A stretch of DNA of 53,358 nucleotides, taken from HGM13233 sp964478515 (lineage in GTDB: Bacteria > Bacillota > Clostridia > Oscillospirales > Ruminococcaceae). Location of the stretch: positions 1 to 53,358 of the forward strand of contig CAYZIL010000014.1 in assembly GCA_964478515.1 (NCBI GenBank), read 5' to 3'. Of the stretch, positions 40,939-49,174 are shown one piece after another; position 1 is the first letter of the stretch, and each line of letters opens with the position of its first letter. The translations under genes and the position numbers were made by a program. Under the pieces are notes generated by a model. It saw only the letters and a program-made list of their open reading frames with translations. It was not told where the DNA came from and did not search any database.

Positions 40939-41961
40939 ATGAATAAAAGCGATTTTTTCTACGAACTGCCCAAAGAACTTATTGCCCAACACCCAACCGA
41001 CCGGCGCGACGACAGCCGTTTGATGTGCCTTGAGCGCCGCAGCGGCGCCGTCAGCGCGCACCTGTTCCACGACCTGCCGCAGCTGCTTAAGACCGGCGAC
41101 GTGCTTGTCGTCAACGACAGCCGGGTAATTCCGGCGAGGCTTGTCGGCCACAAGAGCACCGGCGCCGAGTGTGAAATATTGCTGCTGCGCGACATGGGCA
41201 ACGACTGCTGGCAGGCGCTCGTGCGTCCGGGAAAAAGACTGCACAGCGGCGCAAAAGTCAATTTTGGAATAATGACCGCCACCGTCGCAGACGAGCTTGA
41301 GGACGGCAAGAGGCTCGTCAGTTTCGATTACGACCACAAACGCGACTTCTACTCGCTGCTCGACGAATTAGGCACTATGCCGCTGCCGCCGTACATTACC
41401 GAACGGCTGGACAACGGCGAGCGCTACCAGACCGTGTACGCCGAGCATCTCGGTTCGGCGGCGGCGCCGACCGCCGGGCTGCATTTCACCAAAGAGCTGC
41501 TGAGTGTGTTGGAGAATATGGGCGTGGAGATAGTCCATATTACTCTTCACGTCGGCCTCGGCACCTTTCGGCCGGTCAAAGAGGACGACATCACAAAACA
41601 TATTATGCACGACGAGCGCTATTGGGTCAGCGAAGACGCCGCAAAAAAAATATCGCTCGCTAAGCAGCAGGGTAGGCGAATAATTGCCGTCGGCACTACC
41701 AGCTGCCGCACACTTGAGTCTGTAATGCAGCGGCACGGCGCAATTGTACCGTGCAGCGAAAGCACCGATATTTTTATTTACCCCGGCTACGAATTTCGCG
41801 CCATCGACGGTCTGATTACCAACTTCCATTTGCCGGAAAGCACGCTGATTATGCTGGTTAGCGCGTTTGCCGGTTACGACCACGTTATGGCGGCCTACCG
41901 CGAGGCCGTGGAGCAAAAATACCGCTTTTTCAGTTTTGGCGACGCCATGCTGATACTGTGA
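40939..41961 (+). CDS. queA: S-adenosylmethionine:tRNA ribosyltransferase-isomerase
   Basis: Transfers and isomerises the ribosyl part of SAM to preQ1-modified tRNA, making epoxyqueuosine. The 340 residues have the start FYELPKELIAQHPTDRRDDSRLM, NDSRVIPARL, AAPTAGLHFT, HVGLGTFRPV and NFHLPESTLIML. It precedes tgt directly (6 nt apart), so two queuosine steps are encoded together. ATG at 40939 follows AAAGGAC. Confidence 0.97.
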   Translation: MNKSDFFYELPKELIAQHPTDRRDDSRLMCLERRSGAVSAHLFHDLPQLLKTGDVLVVNDSRVIPARLVGHKSTGAECEILLLRDMGNDCWQALVRPGKRLHSGAKVNFGIMTATVADELEDGKRLVSFDYDHKRDFYSLLDELGTMPLPPYITERLDNGERYQTVYAEHLGSAAAPTAGLHFTKELLSVLENMGVEIVHITLHVGLGTFRPVKEDDITKHIMHDERYWVSEDAAKKISLAKQQGRRIIAVGTTSCRTLESVMQRHGAIVPCSESTDIFIYPGYEFRAIDGLITNFHLPESTLIMLVSAFAGYDHVMAAYREAVEQKYRFFSFGDAMLIL

Positions 41962-41967
41962 GGAAAA

Positions 41968-43098
41968 ATGTTTGAACTGCTGAAGACGAGCGGCAATGCC
42001 CGCCGCGGCGTGCTGCACACCTGTCGCGGCGACGTGCAAACGCCGGCTTTTATGAATGTAGCCACCGCCGCTGCCATCAAGGGCGGCCTTTCGGCAGCCG
42101 ACTTGCATACGGTCGGCTGCCAGATTATGCTCTCCAACACCTACCACTTGCACCTGCGTCCGGGCGACGAACTTGTGCGCGAACTTGGGGGCTTGGGCGC
42201 TTTTTGCGGTTGGGACGGCCCCATTCTTACCGACAGCGGCGGATTTCAGGTCTTTTCTCTGGCTAAGCTGCGCAATATAAAAGAAGAGGGCGTCTACTTT
42301 AATTCCCATATTGACGGCGCAAAACTCTTTATGGGCCCGGAACAGAGCATGAAGATACAGTCCAATCTTGGCAGTACCGTGGCCATGGCCTTTGACGAGT
42401 GCATGAAAAACCCCTCGCCCTACGAATACGCCCGCGCCTCGTGCGAGCGCACCTACCGCTGGCTGGAGCGCTGCCGCCGCGAGTTGGAGCTGTTAAAAAA
42501 CGAACCAGGCGCGATTAATGCTCAGCAGATGTTGTTCGGCATAAACCAGGGCTGCTGCTACGAGGACCTGCGCGTTGCACATATGAAACAGATTGCCTCG
42601 CTCGACCTCGACGGTTACGCGCTGGGTGGGCTTGCCGTCGGCGAGACGGCGGCCGAAATGTACCGCACCATAGAGGCTGTCGAGCCGCATATGCCCGCCG
42701 GCAAAATCCGCTATTTAATGGGCGTCGGCACACCGGAAAATATTATTGAGGCCGTGACGCGCGGCGTCGACCTTTTTGACTGCGTTATGCCCAGCCGCAA
42801 CGGCAGACATGGGCATCTGTTCACTTCGGCGGGAATAATGAACATAAAAAACGCCAAGTACCGCACCGACGACGCACCTATTGACCCCAAGTGCGGCTGT
42901 CCGGTCTGCCGCAGCTATTCGCGCGCCTATCTCAACCACCTTTTCCGCGCCGAGGAAATGCTCGGCATGCGCTTTGCGGTTATGCATAACCTTTATTTTT
43001 ACAACCACCTGCTTGCAGATATTCGCCGCGCGTTGGACAACGGCGGTTTTGCCGATTTCCGCGCCAAAAACATCGGTGTGCTCGACAACCGCATATAA
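41968..43098 (+). CDS. tgt: tRNA-guanine transglycosylase
   Basis: Exchanges guanine at tRNA position 34 for preQ1. The 376 residues have MNVATAAAIKGG, LSNTYHLHLRPGDEL, the catalytic Asp region LTDSGGFQVFSL, GLAVGE, YLMGVGTPENIIEAVTRGVDLFDCVMPSRNGRHG and a zinc site with CGCPVC and a following His. It is in the order queA-tgt-yajC seen in Clostridia. AGGAAAA precedes the ATG. Confidence 0.97.
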   Translation: MFELLKTSGNARRGVLHTCRGDVQTPAFMNVATAAAIKGGLSAADLHTVGCQIMLSNTYHLHLRPGDELVRELGGLGAFCGWDGPILTDSGGFQVFSLAKLRNIKEEGVYFNSHIDGAKLFMGPEQSMKIQSNLGSTVAMAFDECMKNPSPYEYARASCERTYRWLERCRRELELLKNEPGAINAQQMLFGINQGCCYEDLRVAHMKQIASLDLDGYALGGLAVGETAAEMYRTIEAVEPHMPAGKIRYLMGVGTPENIIEAVTRGVDLFDCVMPSRNGRHGHLFTSAGIMNIKNAKYRTDDAPIDPKCGCPVCRSYSRAYLNHLFRAEEMLGMRFAVMHNLYFYNHLLADIRRALDNGGFADFRAKNIGVLDNRI

Positions 43099-43126
43099 CT
43101 CGCAGCCTGTCGAACAAATATATATC

Positions 43127-43155
43127 TTGCACATTTATTTTATATTGTGTATAAT
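43127..43155 (+). promoter_or_regulatory. Sigma-A-type promoter of yajC
   Basis: TTGCAC (43127-43132), a 17-nt spacer and a perfect TATAAT (43150-43155), 29 nt before the start, with AAGGAGGT between. One of the clearest promoters here. Confidence 0.82.
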
Positions 43156-43184
43156 AACTTTTAGTTGTTTAAGGAGGTCAAATA

Positions 43185-43499
43185 ATGTTTTTTTCACTGC
43201 TAGAAACCAGTTCGACCAGTAGCGGCAGCCTGCTTTCTTCTGTCCTGTTTATGGTAGTCCTTCTTGTCGCTTTTTATTTTCTGCTTATCCGTCCGCAGAA
43301 AAAGAAAGACAAGCAGGCGCAGGAAATGCGCAACAGTTTGGAAGTCGGTGACGGCGTAACTTCAATCGGCGGCATTATGGGTCGTGTTATCAGCATAAAA
43401 GACGACACTATCCTTGTTGAGACCGGTTCCGACCGCACTAAGCTGCGCTTGAAAAAGTGGGCCGTTCAGGATGTTGAAAAACTAAAACTGGACGAGTAA
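43185..43499 (+). CDS. yajC: Preprotein translocase subunit YajC
   Basis: Small membrane protein of the SecDF-YajC complex. The 104 residues have one N-terminal membrane helix (SVLFMVVLLVAFYFLLIRPQKKKDKQ) and a soluble tail with VGDGVTSIGGIMGRVISIKDDTILVETG, the family pattern. AAGGAGGT precedes ATG at 43185. It has its own promoter and is followed by an unusual terminator that includes the ribosome site of the next gene. Confidence 0.96.
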   Translation: MFFSLLETSSTSSGSLLSSVLFMVVLLVAFYFLLIRPQKKKDKQAQEMRNSLEVGDGVTSIGGIMGRVISIKDDTILVETGSDRTKLRLKKWAVQDVEKLKLDE

Positions 43500-43523
43500 T
43501 CAGTCGCTGACAACAGCATAAAC

Positions 43524-43580
43524 AACCCTCTGTGCGAATACTCTTTACCAAAGGAGTCCACATGGGAGGGTTTTTATTTT
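43524..43580 (+). terminator. Terminator of yajC overlapping the next gene's ribosome site
   Basis: AACCCTC (43524-43530) pairs with GAGGGTT (43566-43572), with inner stems TGTG/CACA and ACTCTTT/AAA(G)GAGT, followed by T-rich 43571-43580. The 3' arm contains the GGAGGG ribosome site of the next gene, and its TTG start (43579) lies at the end of the T-run. Confidence 0.7.
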
Positions 43581-44022
43581 GTCCGAAAATATAATTGTCA
43601 AAAAGTCCGACAGGAACGCAGCACTGAAAAAAACTGCCGGCCAGATGGGACTGTGCGCTACGCTGTGCCTGGTGCTGATAACGGCGTTTTTTGCCGCCTT
43701 TGCCGCCGTAATGATAAAAGTTGACTTGCCGCGCGACGCGTTGGCGCCGATAACAACTGTTTTAACGTCGCTGGCCACGGCGCTGTCAGGCTTCATGGCG
43801 GCAAAAATTCGAAAGCGCAACGGCATGACCGGCGGACTGATAATTGGTCTTTTGGTGTTTTTTTTCGTTCTGGTGGCCTATCTTATTACCGGCAACGACG
43901 CGTTGACATTGCAGACAATATATAAACTTATAGCCTTTGTGGCCTCCGGCGGTATTGGCGGCTATGCCGGCGTCAGCAGCAACGAGGCCGCCAAAAGAAG
44001 AAAAATGGCTGTAAAGCGGTGA
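43579..44022 (+). CDS. TIGR04086-like four-helix membrane protein
   Basis: A 147-residue membrane protein with four hydrophobic segments and a charged tail (NEAAKRRKMAVKR). It follows yajC, the usual place of the TIGR04086 family in Clostridia, and length and topology agree. The start is TTG at 43579 with GGAGGG 8 nt upstream, but both lie inside the 3' arm and T-run of the yajC terminator, so expression would depend on read-through and unfolding. A 10-codon frame from ATG at 43562 with its own AAAGGAG overlaps the start. The six-cysteine peptide (SCIFF) gene that often follows is absent. Confidence 0.75.
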   Translation: MSENIIVKKSDRNAALKKTAGQMGLCATLCLVLITAFFAAFAAVMIKVDLPRDALAPITTVLTSLATALSGFMAAKIRKRNGMTGGLIIGLLVFFFVLVAYLITGNDALTLQTIYKLIAFVASGGIGGYAGVSSNEAAKRRKMAVKR

Positions 44023-44050
44023 TGCTTTACAGCGCAAGAAAGGAAATACC

Positions 44051-44683
44051 ATGTCTGAAACGCAAACTATGCGCCGGCCGAAATTGAATATTGTTCGGCA
44101 CAAACTGCCGCGCTTACAGCGACTGCACTGGTTTATGCTGCTTCTTTTTGCGCTGGGAGTGCTTGGCGGCGCCGTGCTTATTAGCAACTGCGGCGGTACG
44201 TTGACGAGTTATGTGCAGTACATTACCCGGTATGATGTACAGCACCGCGCGGAATTGCCGGTTTGGGCCGGCTTTGCGCTGGGCATTCTGCCGCTGCTGA
44301 TGCAGGAATGTCTGTGCTTGCTGCTAAGCTACAGCGCGTTCGGCACACCTTTACTGTTGTTCGGCATTGCCGCGCGCGGTCTGGCACTGGGTTGCTGTGC
44401 AGGTTACCTTTACGGCTATTGCGCGGGCAAGGGAATACTTTACAATGTGCTACTTATAGCGCCGGTGGGCCTGGCCGGCACGCTGTTCCTCGTTGATCTT
44501 TGCGCGGCAGGGCTCTACGTCTCCTCGGCAATATACATGAATGTTTTTCGCGGCGCTCAGCGGGAAATGACTAAGCTGAAAAGCGGCGTTTCGGCCGCGG
44601 CGCTGCGAATGCTGGTGTGCGCTTTCCTGTGTGCCGCGTACGAAACACTGATAATAAAGCTCGCCGCAGACTTAATCGTCTGA
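44051..44683 (+). CDS. spoIIM: Stage II sporulation protein M-like membrane protein
   Basis: A 210-residue protein with about five membrane helices. The N-terminal HKLPRLQRLHWFMLLLFALGVLGGAVLIS, a central LGILPLLMQECLCLLLSYSAFG, and the YGYCAGKGILYNVLLIAPVGLAGTLFLVDLCAAGLYVS block resemble SpoIIM of the DMP peptidoglycan-hydrolase complex in engulfment. The adjacency of a XerC/D gene is also seen near spoIIM in other spore formers. Similarity is by pattern and context, so the call is moderate. It overlaps the convergent recombinase by 12 nt. Confidence 0.75.
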   Translation: MSETQTMRRPKLNIVRHKLPRLQRLHWFMLLLFALGVLGGAVLISNCGGTLTSYVQYITRYDVQHRAELPVWAGFALGILPLLMQECLCLLLSYSAFGTPLLLFGIAARGLALGCCAGYLYGYCAGKGILYNVLLIAPVGLAGTLFLVDLCAAGLYVSSAIYMNVFRGAQREMTKLKSGVSAAALRMLVCAFLCAAYETLIIKLAADLIV

Positions 44684-45682
44684 CACTTTCTTTTTGCGCT
44701 GTGGTTTGACGTCGGCCAGTGGCGAGGAGGTGGCGGCTTTTTTCAGCTGCTCGTCACTGATGTGCGTATATATCTCTGTCGTGGACACATGCTCGTGGCC
44801 GAGTATTTCTTTTAGCGCCAGCATGTCGGCACTGCCGTAGCGGTACATCAGCGTCGCCGCCGTGTGGCGCAGCTTGTGCGCCGAATAACCCTGGTCGGCA
44901 AGCCCTGCGCGCGCCAGGCACTCGTCCACAATCTGTTCCACCCGCCGCGGACTTATTCGGGTACACAAGCGCGAAATAAAGAGCGCTTTTTCTATGCTCT
45001 GCGCTGTTTTTTGAGCGCGCCAGGGCAGGTACGCCCGCAGCGCCGCAACGCAAGCAGTGTTGAGAAAGACGATGCGCTCTTTGTTGCCCTTACCGACAAT
45101 GCGCACGGTCTGGTCGTCTCGCAGGTCGCCGACGTCCATGGAGCACAGCTCCGCCAGCCGCATACCACAGTTTAAAAACAGCGTGACAATACAAAAGTCG
45201 CGCTCGTAATACTCGCCGGCGGGGACGTTCGCCAATAATTTGCGACTGTCCTCAAGTGTAAGAAAGCGGGGCAGGGACTTTTTCAGCGCCGGCACGTCAA
45301 TATCTTTTACCGGGTCGTTATCCAACAAATTAACTTTCAGCGTCAGATATTTGAAATAGGTGCGCAGACAGGCAACTTTTCGCGCGCGGGAGCTGGCGTT
45401 GTTTTCGCGGTCGCTCTTGACAAAGTTCAAATATTCATAGACGTCTCCAGTCGTTATTTTTTTCACAAATTCAATGCCTACATCTTTTATTTTTATCTCA
45501 TCAAATTCAACGTTGTCTGCACACCCTTTTTTTTGCTTGAGAAAGCGAAAAAAGGTGCGCAGGTCTATATAGTAACCGTTGACGGTATTCTGGGACAGAT
45601 TGCGGATTGTTGATATGTAAAACAGAAACTGCGAAAGAATTTCCGGACAGTCGTCATAGTCGACCGTAGACTTTATATTCAT
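44672..45682 (-). CDS. Tyrosine recombinase, XerC/XerD type
   Basis: A site-specific recombinase of 336 residues, probably resolving chromosome dimers at dif. The N-terminal SAM-like domain (LSQFLFYISTIRNLSQNTVNGYYIDLRTFFRFL) and the catalytic set are present: Arg in NCGMRLAEL, Lys in GKGNKERIV, HKLRH, GHEHVSTTEIYTH with His and the Tyr nucleophile. It is longer than usual XerC (about 300) by an insertion in the N-terminal domain. Start ATG 45682 with AAAGGAG 11 nt upstream; a longer reading to 45748 lacks support. A phage integrase is less likely given the chromosomal context. Confidence 0.9.
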   Translation of the reverse strand: MNIKSTVDYDDCPEILSQFLFYISTIRNLSQNTVNGYYIDLRTFFRFLKQKKGCADNVEFDEIKIKDVGIEFVKKITTGDVYEYLNFVKSDRENNASSRARKVACLRTYFKYLTLKVNLLDNDPVKDIDVPALKKSLPRFLTLEDSRKLLANVPAGEYYERDFCIVTLFLNCGMRLAELCSMDVGDLRDDQTVRIVGKGNKERIVFLNTACVAALRAYLPWRAQKTAQSIEKALFISRLCTRISPRRVEQIVDECLARAGLADQGYSAHKLRHTAATLMYRYGSADMLALKEILGHEHVSTTEIYTHISDEQLKKAATSSPLADVKPQRKKKVSDD

Positions 45683-45846
45683 TAGTAAAAGCGCTCCTTT
45701 GGTATTGCCATGTGTCGGTGGATAATTAAGCGGATAATATTGTGACAAAATGAAATGAACGGAAGCCGAGGGTAGTATACTCTAAAGCAAACAGAAAAAC
45801 AGATTATAAAAATACATATAAAGAATCTCAGCACGGGGGCGCAACA

Positions 45847-46022
45847 ATGAAACGTACTCCGGCAAAGCCGAGTGAAAGTTCAGGCGGTTCGAACGAACCC
45901 GTTAGCTGAACTTTCGCTTCGATGCTTCCCTCAATTTCGCTAAATTTTTATTTAGCGAAATTGACTGTTTTTATTTTATCGCTTCTCCGCCATGCCGTCA
46001 AGAAGAATTTTACAAAAACAGT
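45847..46022. repeat. Cluster of inverted repeats in the xerC/permease intergenic region
   Basis: The 391 nt between the recombinase and permease genes hold no convincing gene. They contain GAAAGTTCAG (45874-45883) paired with CTGAACTTTC (45906-45915) around a GGTTC/GAACC hairpin, and a perfect 14-bp palindromic stem (45932-45945 with 45950-45963). A further 9-bp inverted pair joins 45964-45972 with 46014-46022. A 20-codon frame (45847-45909, MKRTPAKPSESSGG...) overlaps the first hairpin and may be spurious. Confidence 0.6.
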
Positions 46023-46071
46023 CGCGCCAAACATTTTTCTTTTATTGTTTATTTTAGCAATAACTGTTTTT
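46014..46071 (-). terminator. Terminator of the permease gene
   Basis: Read on the minus strand, AAAAACAGT (46063-46071) pairs with ACTGTTTTT (46014-46022) over an AT-rich loop that carries an inner TTATTG/CAATAA hairpin and ends in T residues. It lies 2 nt after the permease stop. The same 46014-46022 sequence can also pair with 45964-45972. Confidence 0.5.
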
Positions 46072-46073
46072 AA

Positions 46074-47186
46074 TCAGTCGCTGCGCAATGCCTGGGCGGG
46101 ATCGAGCTGCGCCGCATGGACAGCCGGGTAAAGTCCGCACACTGCCCCGAAAAGCGCGGCGCCGCAAATAAGCAGTATAGCGCTTCCGAAACCGGGAGCG
46201 GCAATATTCAGTCGTTTACATACCGCGCCGCTGAGCAGCATTCCCAAAATAGTTCCCGGCAGCGCGCAAACTCCGCTGAGCCCCGCAGCGAGCGCAATGT
46301 ATTCAGACGCAATGTCAAAACGCCTGCCGCCCAACGCGCGTTTAATGCCGATTATTCGGGTGTTCTCGGCGACATATGAGCACAGCGCAGTCATTACTGC
46401 GCCGGCGCAAACTATAACCGTTATTGCCGCCACCGCGCTCAGTGCCAGCTCCACGGCGCCCAGTACGCGTTCGAGCGAATCTCGCTGAGTGCTCAGGTCT
46501 GTAATGCGGAATCCGTCGCCCAACAGGACATTCAACTGTTGTTTTATCGTCTCATAATCTGCGTTTGGGACGACTTTTACCGACATGAGCTTATACCCCG
46601 CTTGCGGCTCCAGCGCCGCCAGGAAAGTTGCCGGCACGCAAATTATCTGTTCGCAGTCTGAACCGGCCAAGGTGCGCACCAGCCCTGCGCCGAGGTCTGC
46701 TTGACCGATGCATTCAAATTCCATAAGCATGTCGTTAATTTCTACGCGCAGCAGCTGTTGCGCGGCCGTGCCGGAGTCTGTTAGACATACCCGCGCGGCA
46801 CCGGCAACGTCGTCAGCGTCTATTGCCCTGCCAGAGCGCATATCTACGCTCAAAAGCGAGCTGTTGTCCTCCCAAACGCCCCAAAGAAGAAGACTGTTTC
46901 CCCGCTCATCGGTCGCTTTTACGTATATTATCGGCAGTGCTTGAAGCACGCTGTCAAGCTGCGAAATATCCTGGGCGAGCGCCGCACTCACAGCGCTGCC
47001 GCTTTTGCCGCTGATTATCACCCCGCCGAAGCCCATTTGCTCGAGTTCCCTGTCAAGCACTGTGTCCGCCGCGGTGAGTGCCGCGCTCAAGCACCAAATA
47101 CCAAACGCGCAAACAGAAATACAAATTAGGGTTACCAGCGCGCGGATTTTATTGCGGCGGGCGAAGGCGATATATTCCTCAAACAT
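46074..47186 (-). CDS. ABC transporter permease, FtsX/MacB type
   Basis: A 370-residue protein with an N-terminal membrane helix (about residues 12-35), a large extracytoplasmic domain and three C-terminal helices with the FtsX-type NTRIIGIKRALGGRRFDIASEY motif and a conserved end PAVHAAQLDPAQALRS. This is the architecture of MacB-like exporters of peptides, drugs or lipoproteins. ATG at 47186 overlaps the upstream gene by 8 nt. No ATP-binding protein gene is in the neighbourhood, so the ATPase would have to be encoded elsewhere or the system is decayed. Confidence 0.85.
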   Translation of the reverse strand: MFEEYIAFARRNKIRALVTLICISVCAFGIWCLSAALTAADTVLDRELEQMGFGGVIISGKSGSAVSAALAQDISQLDSVLQALPIIYVKATDERGNSLLLWGVWEDNSSLLSVDMRSGRAIDADDVAGAARVCLTDSGTAAQQLLRVEINDMLMEFECIGQADLGAGLVRTLAGSDCEQIICVPATFLAALEPQAGYKLMSVKVVPNADYETIKQQLNVLLGDGFRITDLSTQRDSLERVLGAVELALSAVAAITVIVCAGAVMTALCSYVAENTRIIGIKRALGGRRFDIASEYIALAAGLSGVCALPGTILGMLLSGAVCKRLNIAAPGFGSAILLICGAALFGAVCGLYPAVHAAQLDPAQALRSD

Positions 47187-47733
47187 AATAAAGCGCGCCG
47201 GTCTGCTTGGCGTCTGCGGCGTTTTGCGCAACGCACTCGCCCTCGCTCAGGCCGTATATAACGGCGACCATGCTGCCGTTGTAATCGTCGTCCACCAGCA
47301 CAAAGCGGCGCGTCAGGGTGCCGTTTGCGTACACATATACGTAATTTGCCGTGCCGCGCATCAACAAAGCCGTACGCGGGACCGCAAATGCATTCAGCGT
47401 TACAGTCTCTACGCTCATTTCCAGCGCCTGGCCGCTTTCAAGATTGTCTGACGCGCGCACGGTTATAATGACCTGATTTTGACTCTCGTATATTATTGCC
47501 GATGTGACCGTGCCGACGTGGCTGCCGCTGCCGACACAGTCTTTCAGCAGTACAGTACTTCCCTGCAGCAGCCGCGGCACGTCTGCGGCGTCCAGACAAA
47601 ACACAGCGGTGCGCCCGTCGTCACTGACAACCGAATAGGCGCTCAGCCTGCTGACAAAAAGGCGCTGACGCGTTTGATACAGCTCGACTCTTTGCATATT
47701 CAACAAGTAGGCGACTGCGCTCATCAGCGACAA
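47179..47733 (-). CDS. Membrane-fusion (HlyD/MacA-like) protein, interrupted by in-frame TGA
   Basis: The frame codes for a beta-barrel part resembling MacA/HlyD adaptors (LQGSTVLLKDCVGSGSHVGTVTSAIIYESQNQVIITVRA, FAVPRTALLM, GLSEGECVA), and it pairs with the permease downstream (8-nt overlap). The natural start is probably ATG at 47778, with GGGGGAA upstream, giving HIKNAVIWAGVC, then TGA at 47739-47737, then CLSLMSAVAYLLN in the same frame. Together these make one membrane anchor broken by a stop between two Cys codons. Without read-through the only starts are TTG 47733 or ATG 47724, with no ribosome site. It is either a nonsense mutation or a sequencing error; recoding is unproven. Confidence 0.7.
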   Translation of the reverse strand: MSLMSAVAYLLNMQRVELYQTRQRLFVSRLSAYSVVSDDGRTAVFCLDAADVPRLLQGSTVLLKDCVGSGSHVGTVTSAIIYESQNQVIITVRASDNLESGQALEMSVETVTLNAFAVPRTALLMRGTANYVYVYANGTLTRRFVLVDDDYNGSMVAVIYGLSEGECVAQNAADAKQTGALYYV

Positions 47734-47783
47734 ACATCAGCAGACGCCGGCCCAGATAACAGCATTTTTGATGTGCATAATAT

Positions 47784-47814
47784 ATTCCCCCGGGTGTATT
47801 CTGCCCGAGGGAAT
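47784..47814 (-). promoter_or_regulatory. Hairpin after radA that covers a ribosome site
   Basis: An 11-bp stem (47784-47794 with 47804-47814) located 9 nt after radA. On the minus strand its 3' arm includes the GGGGGAA ribosome site of the membrane-fusion gene. The T-run for a terminator is missing, so it could act as a translational block or a processed radA end. Confidence 0.5.
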
Positions 47815-47822
47815 TTGCATTA

Positions 47823-49172
47823 TTACAGCAATTTCGCCAGCTGCGAAATATTATCTATGCCGGTAAGTTTTATGCCGCGGGGCGCGTCACCGAGTTTTGC
47901 AAGATTTCTGTTAGGTATTATGCAGCGCGAAAACCCCAGACGACCGGCTTCGGCCACGCGCGTGTCTGCAGACTGAACCGCGCGCACCTCGCCGCCGAGC
48001 CCTATCTCGCCGAAGATGAGACACCCGGAGTCAATGGGCTTGTCCAGCAGCGACGAGACAAGTCCGGCCACCAGTGCAAGGTCTACTGCCGGCTCTTGCA
48101 AGCTCATACCGCCGACAATATTTATGTAGACGTCCAGCGCGCCGAACGCGAAGCCGGCTCGCTTTTCCAGCACCGCCAACAACAGGTTTAGCCGGTTGTA
48201 ATCGAAACCTGAGGATGTGCGCCGCGCTGTACCGAAGCTCGTTTTTGCAATAAGCGTTTGCACCTCGGCAAGTATCGGCCGCGTCCCCTCCATTACGCAG
48301 CACACACTGCTGCCGGAAATGTCGGCGCTGCGCCCTTCCAGCAGTGCCGCGCTGGGGTTAAGCACGCTGACAAGGCCGTGGTCGGTCATATCGAAAATGC
48401 CCAGCTCATTTGTTGAGCCAAAACGGTTTTTTGCGCTGCGCAGCACCCGGCTTGACAAATACCGGTCGCCCTCGAAATACAGCACCGTGTCGACTATATG
48501 CTCCATAACTTTCGGACCGGCTATGGCACCGTCTTTGTTGACGTGACCGACAATAAATATCGGAATTTCGTTCTCTTTTGCACACTCCAGCAGCTGCATG
48601 GTACATTCGCGCACCTGCGTTATGCTGCCGGGTGAGCTGCCGACGTCGGGGTGCGACATTGTCTGGATTGAGTCGATAACGGCAATATCCGGCCTCTCGT
48701 CAACTATTTGCCGCACGACAGAGGTTATGTCCGTCTCGTTGGAAATTGCAATGTTGGCCGAATTTACGCCCAGTCTGTTGGCTCGCAGTTTTATCTGCCG
48801 CGCGGATTCCTCGCCGCTGACATACATCACCCGCGCGGTTTGCGCCAACGAGCCGCTTAGCTGCAGCAGCAGCGTTGACTTTCCGGCGCCGGGCTCGCCG
48901 CCTATAAGGACGACAGAGCCGCGCACTATGCCGCCGCCGAGCACGCGGTCAAGCTCCTCAATACCGGTCGTGTAGCGCAGCTCGTCGTTAATGTCGACTT
49001 TATCCAGCGCTGTCAGCGGCGCAGCCGCGCGGCGGTGAGACGTGCTTTTGCCGCTGCTGACGACCTCTTCCACAAGAGTGTTCCACTGCGAACAACTGGG
49101 GCACTTGCCGTACCATTTTGTCGTGACAGCACCGCAATTGCTGCACACGTAGGCTGTCTTATCTGAGGCCAT
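47823..49172 (-). CDS. radA: DNA repair protein RadA
   Basis: RecA-like branch-migration ATPase with a Lon-type C-terminal domain. The 449 residues start with a C4 zinc finger (CSNCGAVTTKWYGKCPSCSQW), then Walker A GGEPGAGKST, the RadA motif RSAKNRFGSTNELG, and the C-terminal SLQEPAVDLALVAGLVSSL and FGEIGLGGEVR. GGGAG precedes ATG at 49172. It follows cwlD with 2 nt between them, a pairing with no evident functional link. Confidence 0.97.
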   Translation of the reverse strand: MASDKTAYVCSNCGAVTTKWYGKCPSCSQWNTLVEEVVSSGKSTSHRRAAAPLTALDKVDINDELRYTTGIEELDRVLGGGIVRGSVVLIGGEPGAGKSTLLLQLSGSLAQTARVMYVSGEESARQIKLRANRLGVNSANIAISNETDITSVVRQIVDERPDIAVIDSIQTMSHPDVGSSPGSITQVRECTMQLLECAKENEIPIFIVGHVNKDGAIAGPKVMEHIVDTVLYFEGDRYLSSRVLRSAKNRFGSTNELGIFDMTDHGLVSVLNPSAALLEGRSADISGSSVCCVMEGTRPILAEVQTLIAKTSFGTARRTSSGFDYNRLNLLLAVLEKRAGFAFGALDVYINIVGGMSLQEPAVDLALVAGLVSSLLDKPIDSGCLIFGEIGLGGEVRAVQSADTRVAEAGRLGFSRCIIPNRNLAKLGDAPRGIKLTGIDNISQLAKLL

Positions 49173-49174
49173 AT

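Noticed and set aside
41368..42309. Minus-strand frame of 313 codons across queA and tgt
   Set aside because: Spans two real coupled genes in antisense; no supporting signals.
45841..45940. Possible riboswitch (cyclic-di-GMP type considered because of GGCAAAGCC)
   Set aside because: The surrounding conserved core of that class is missing and no downstream plus-strand gene would be controlled.
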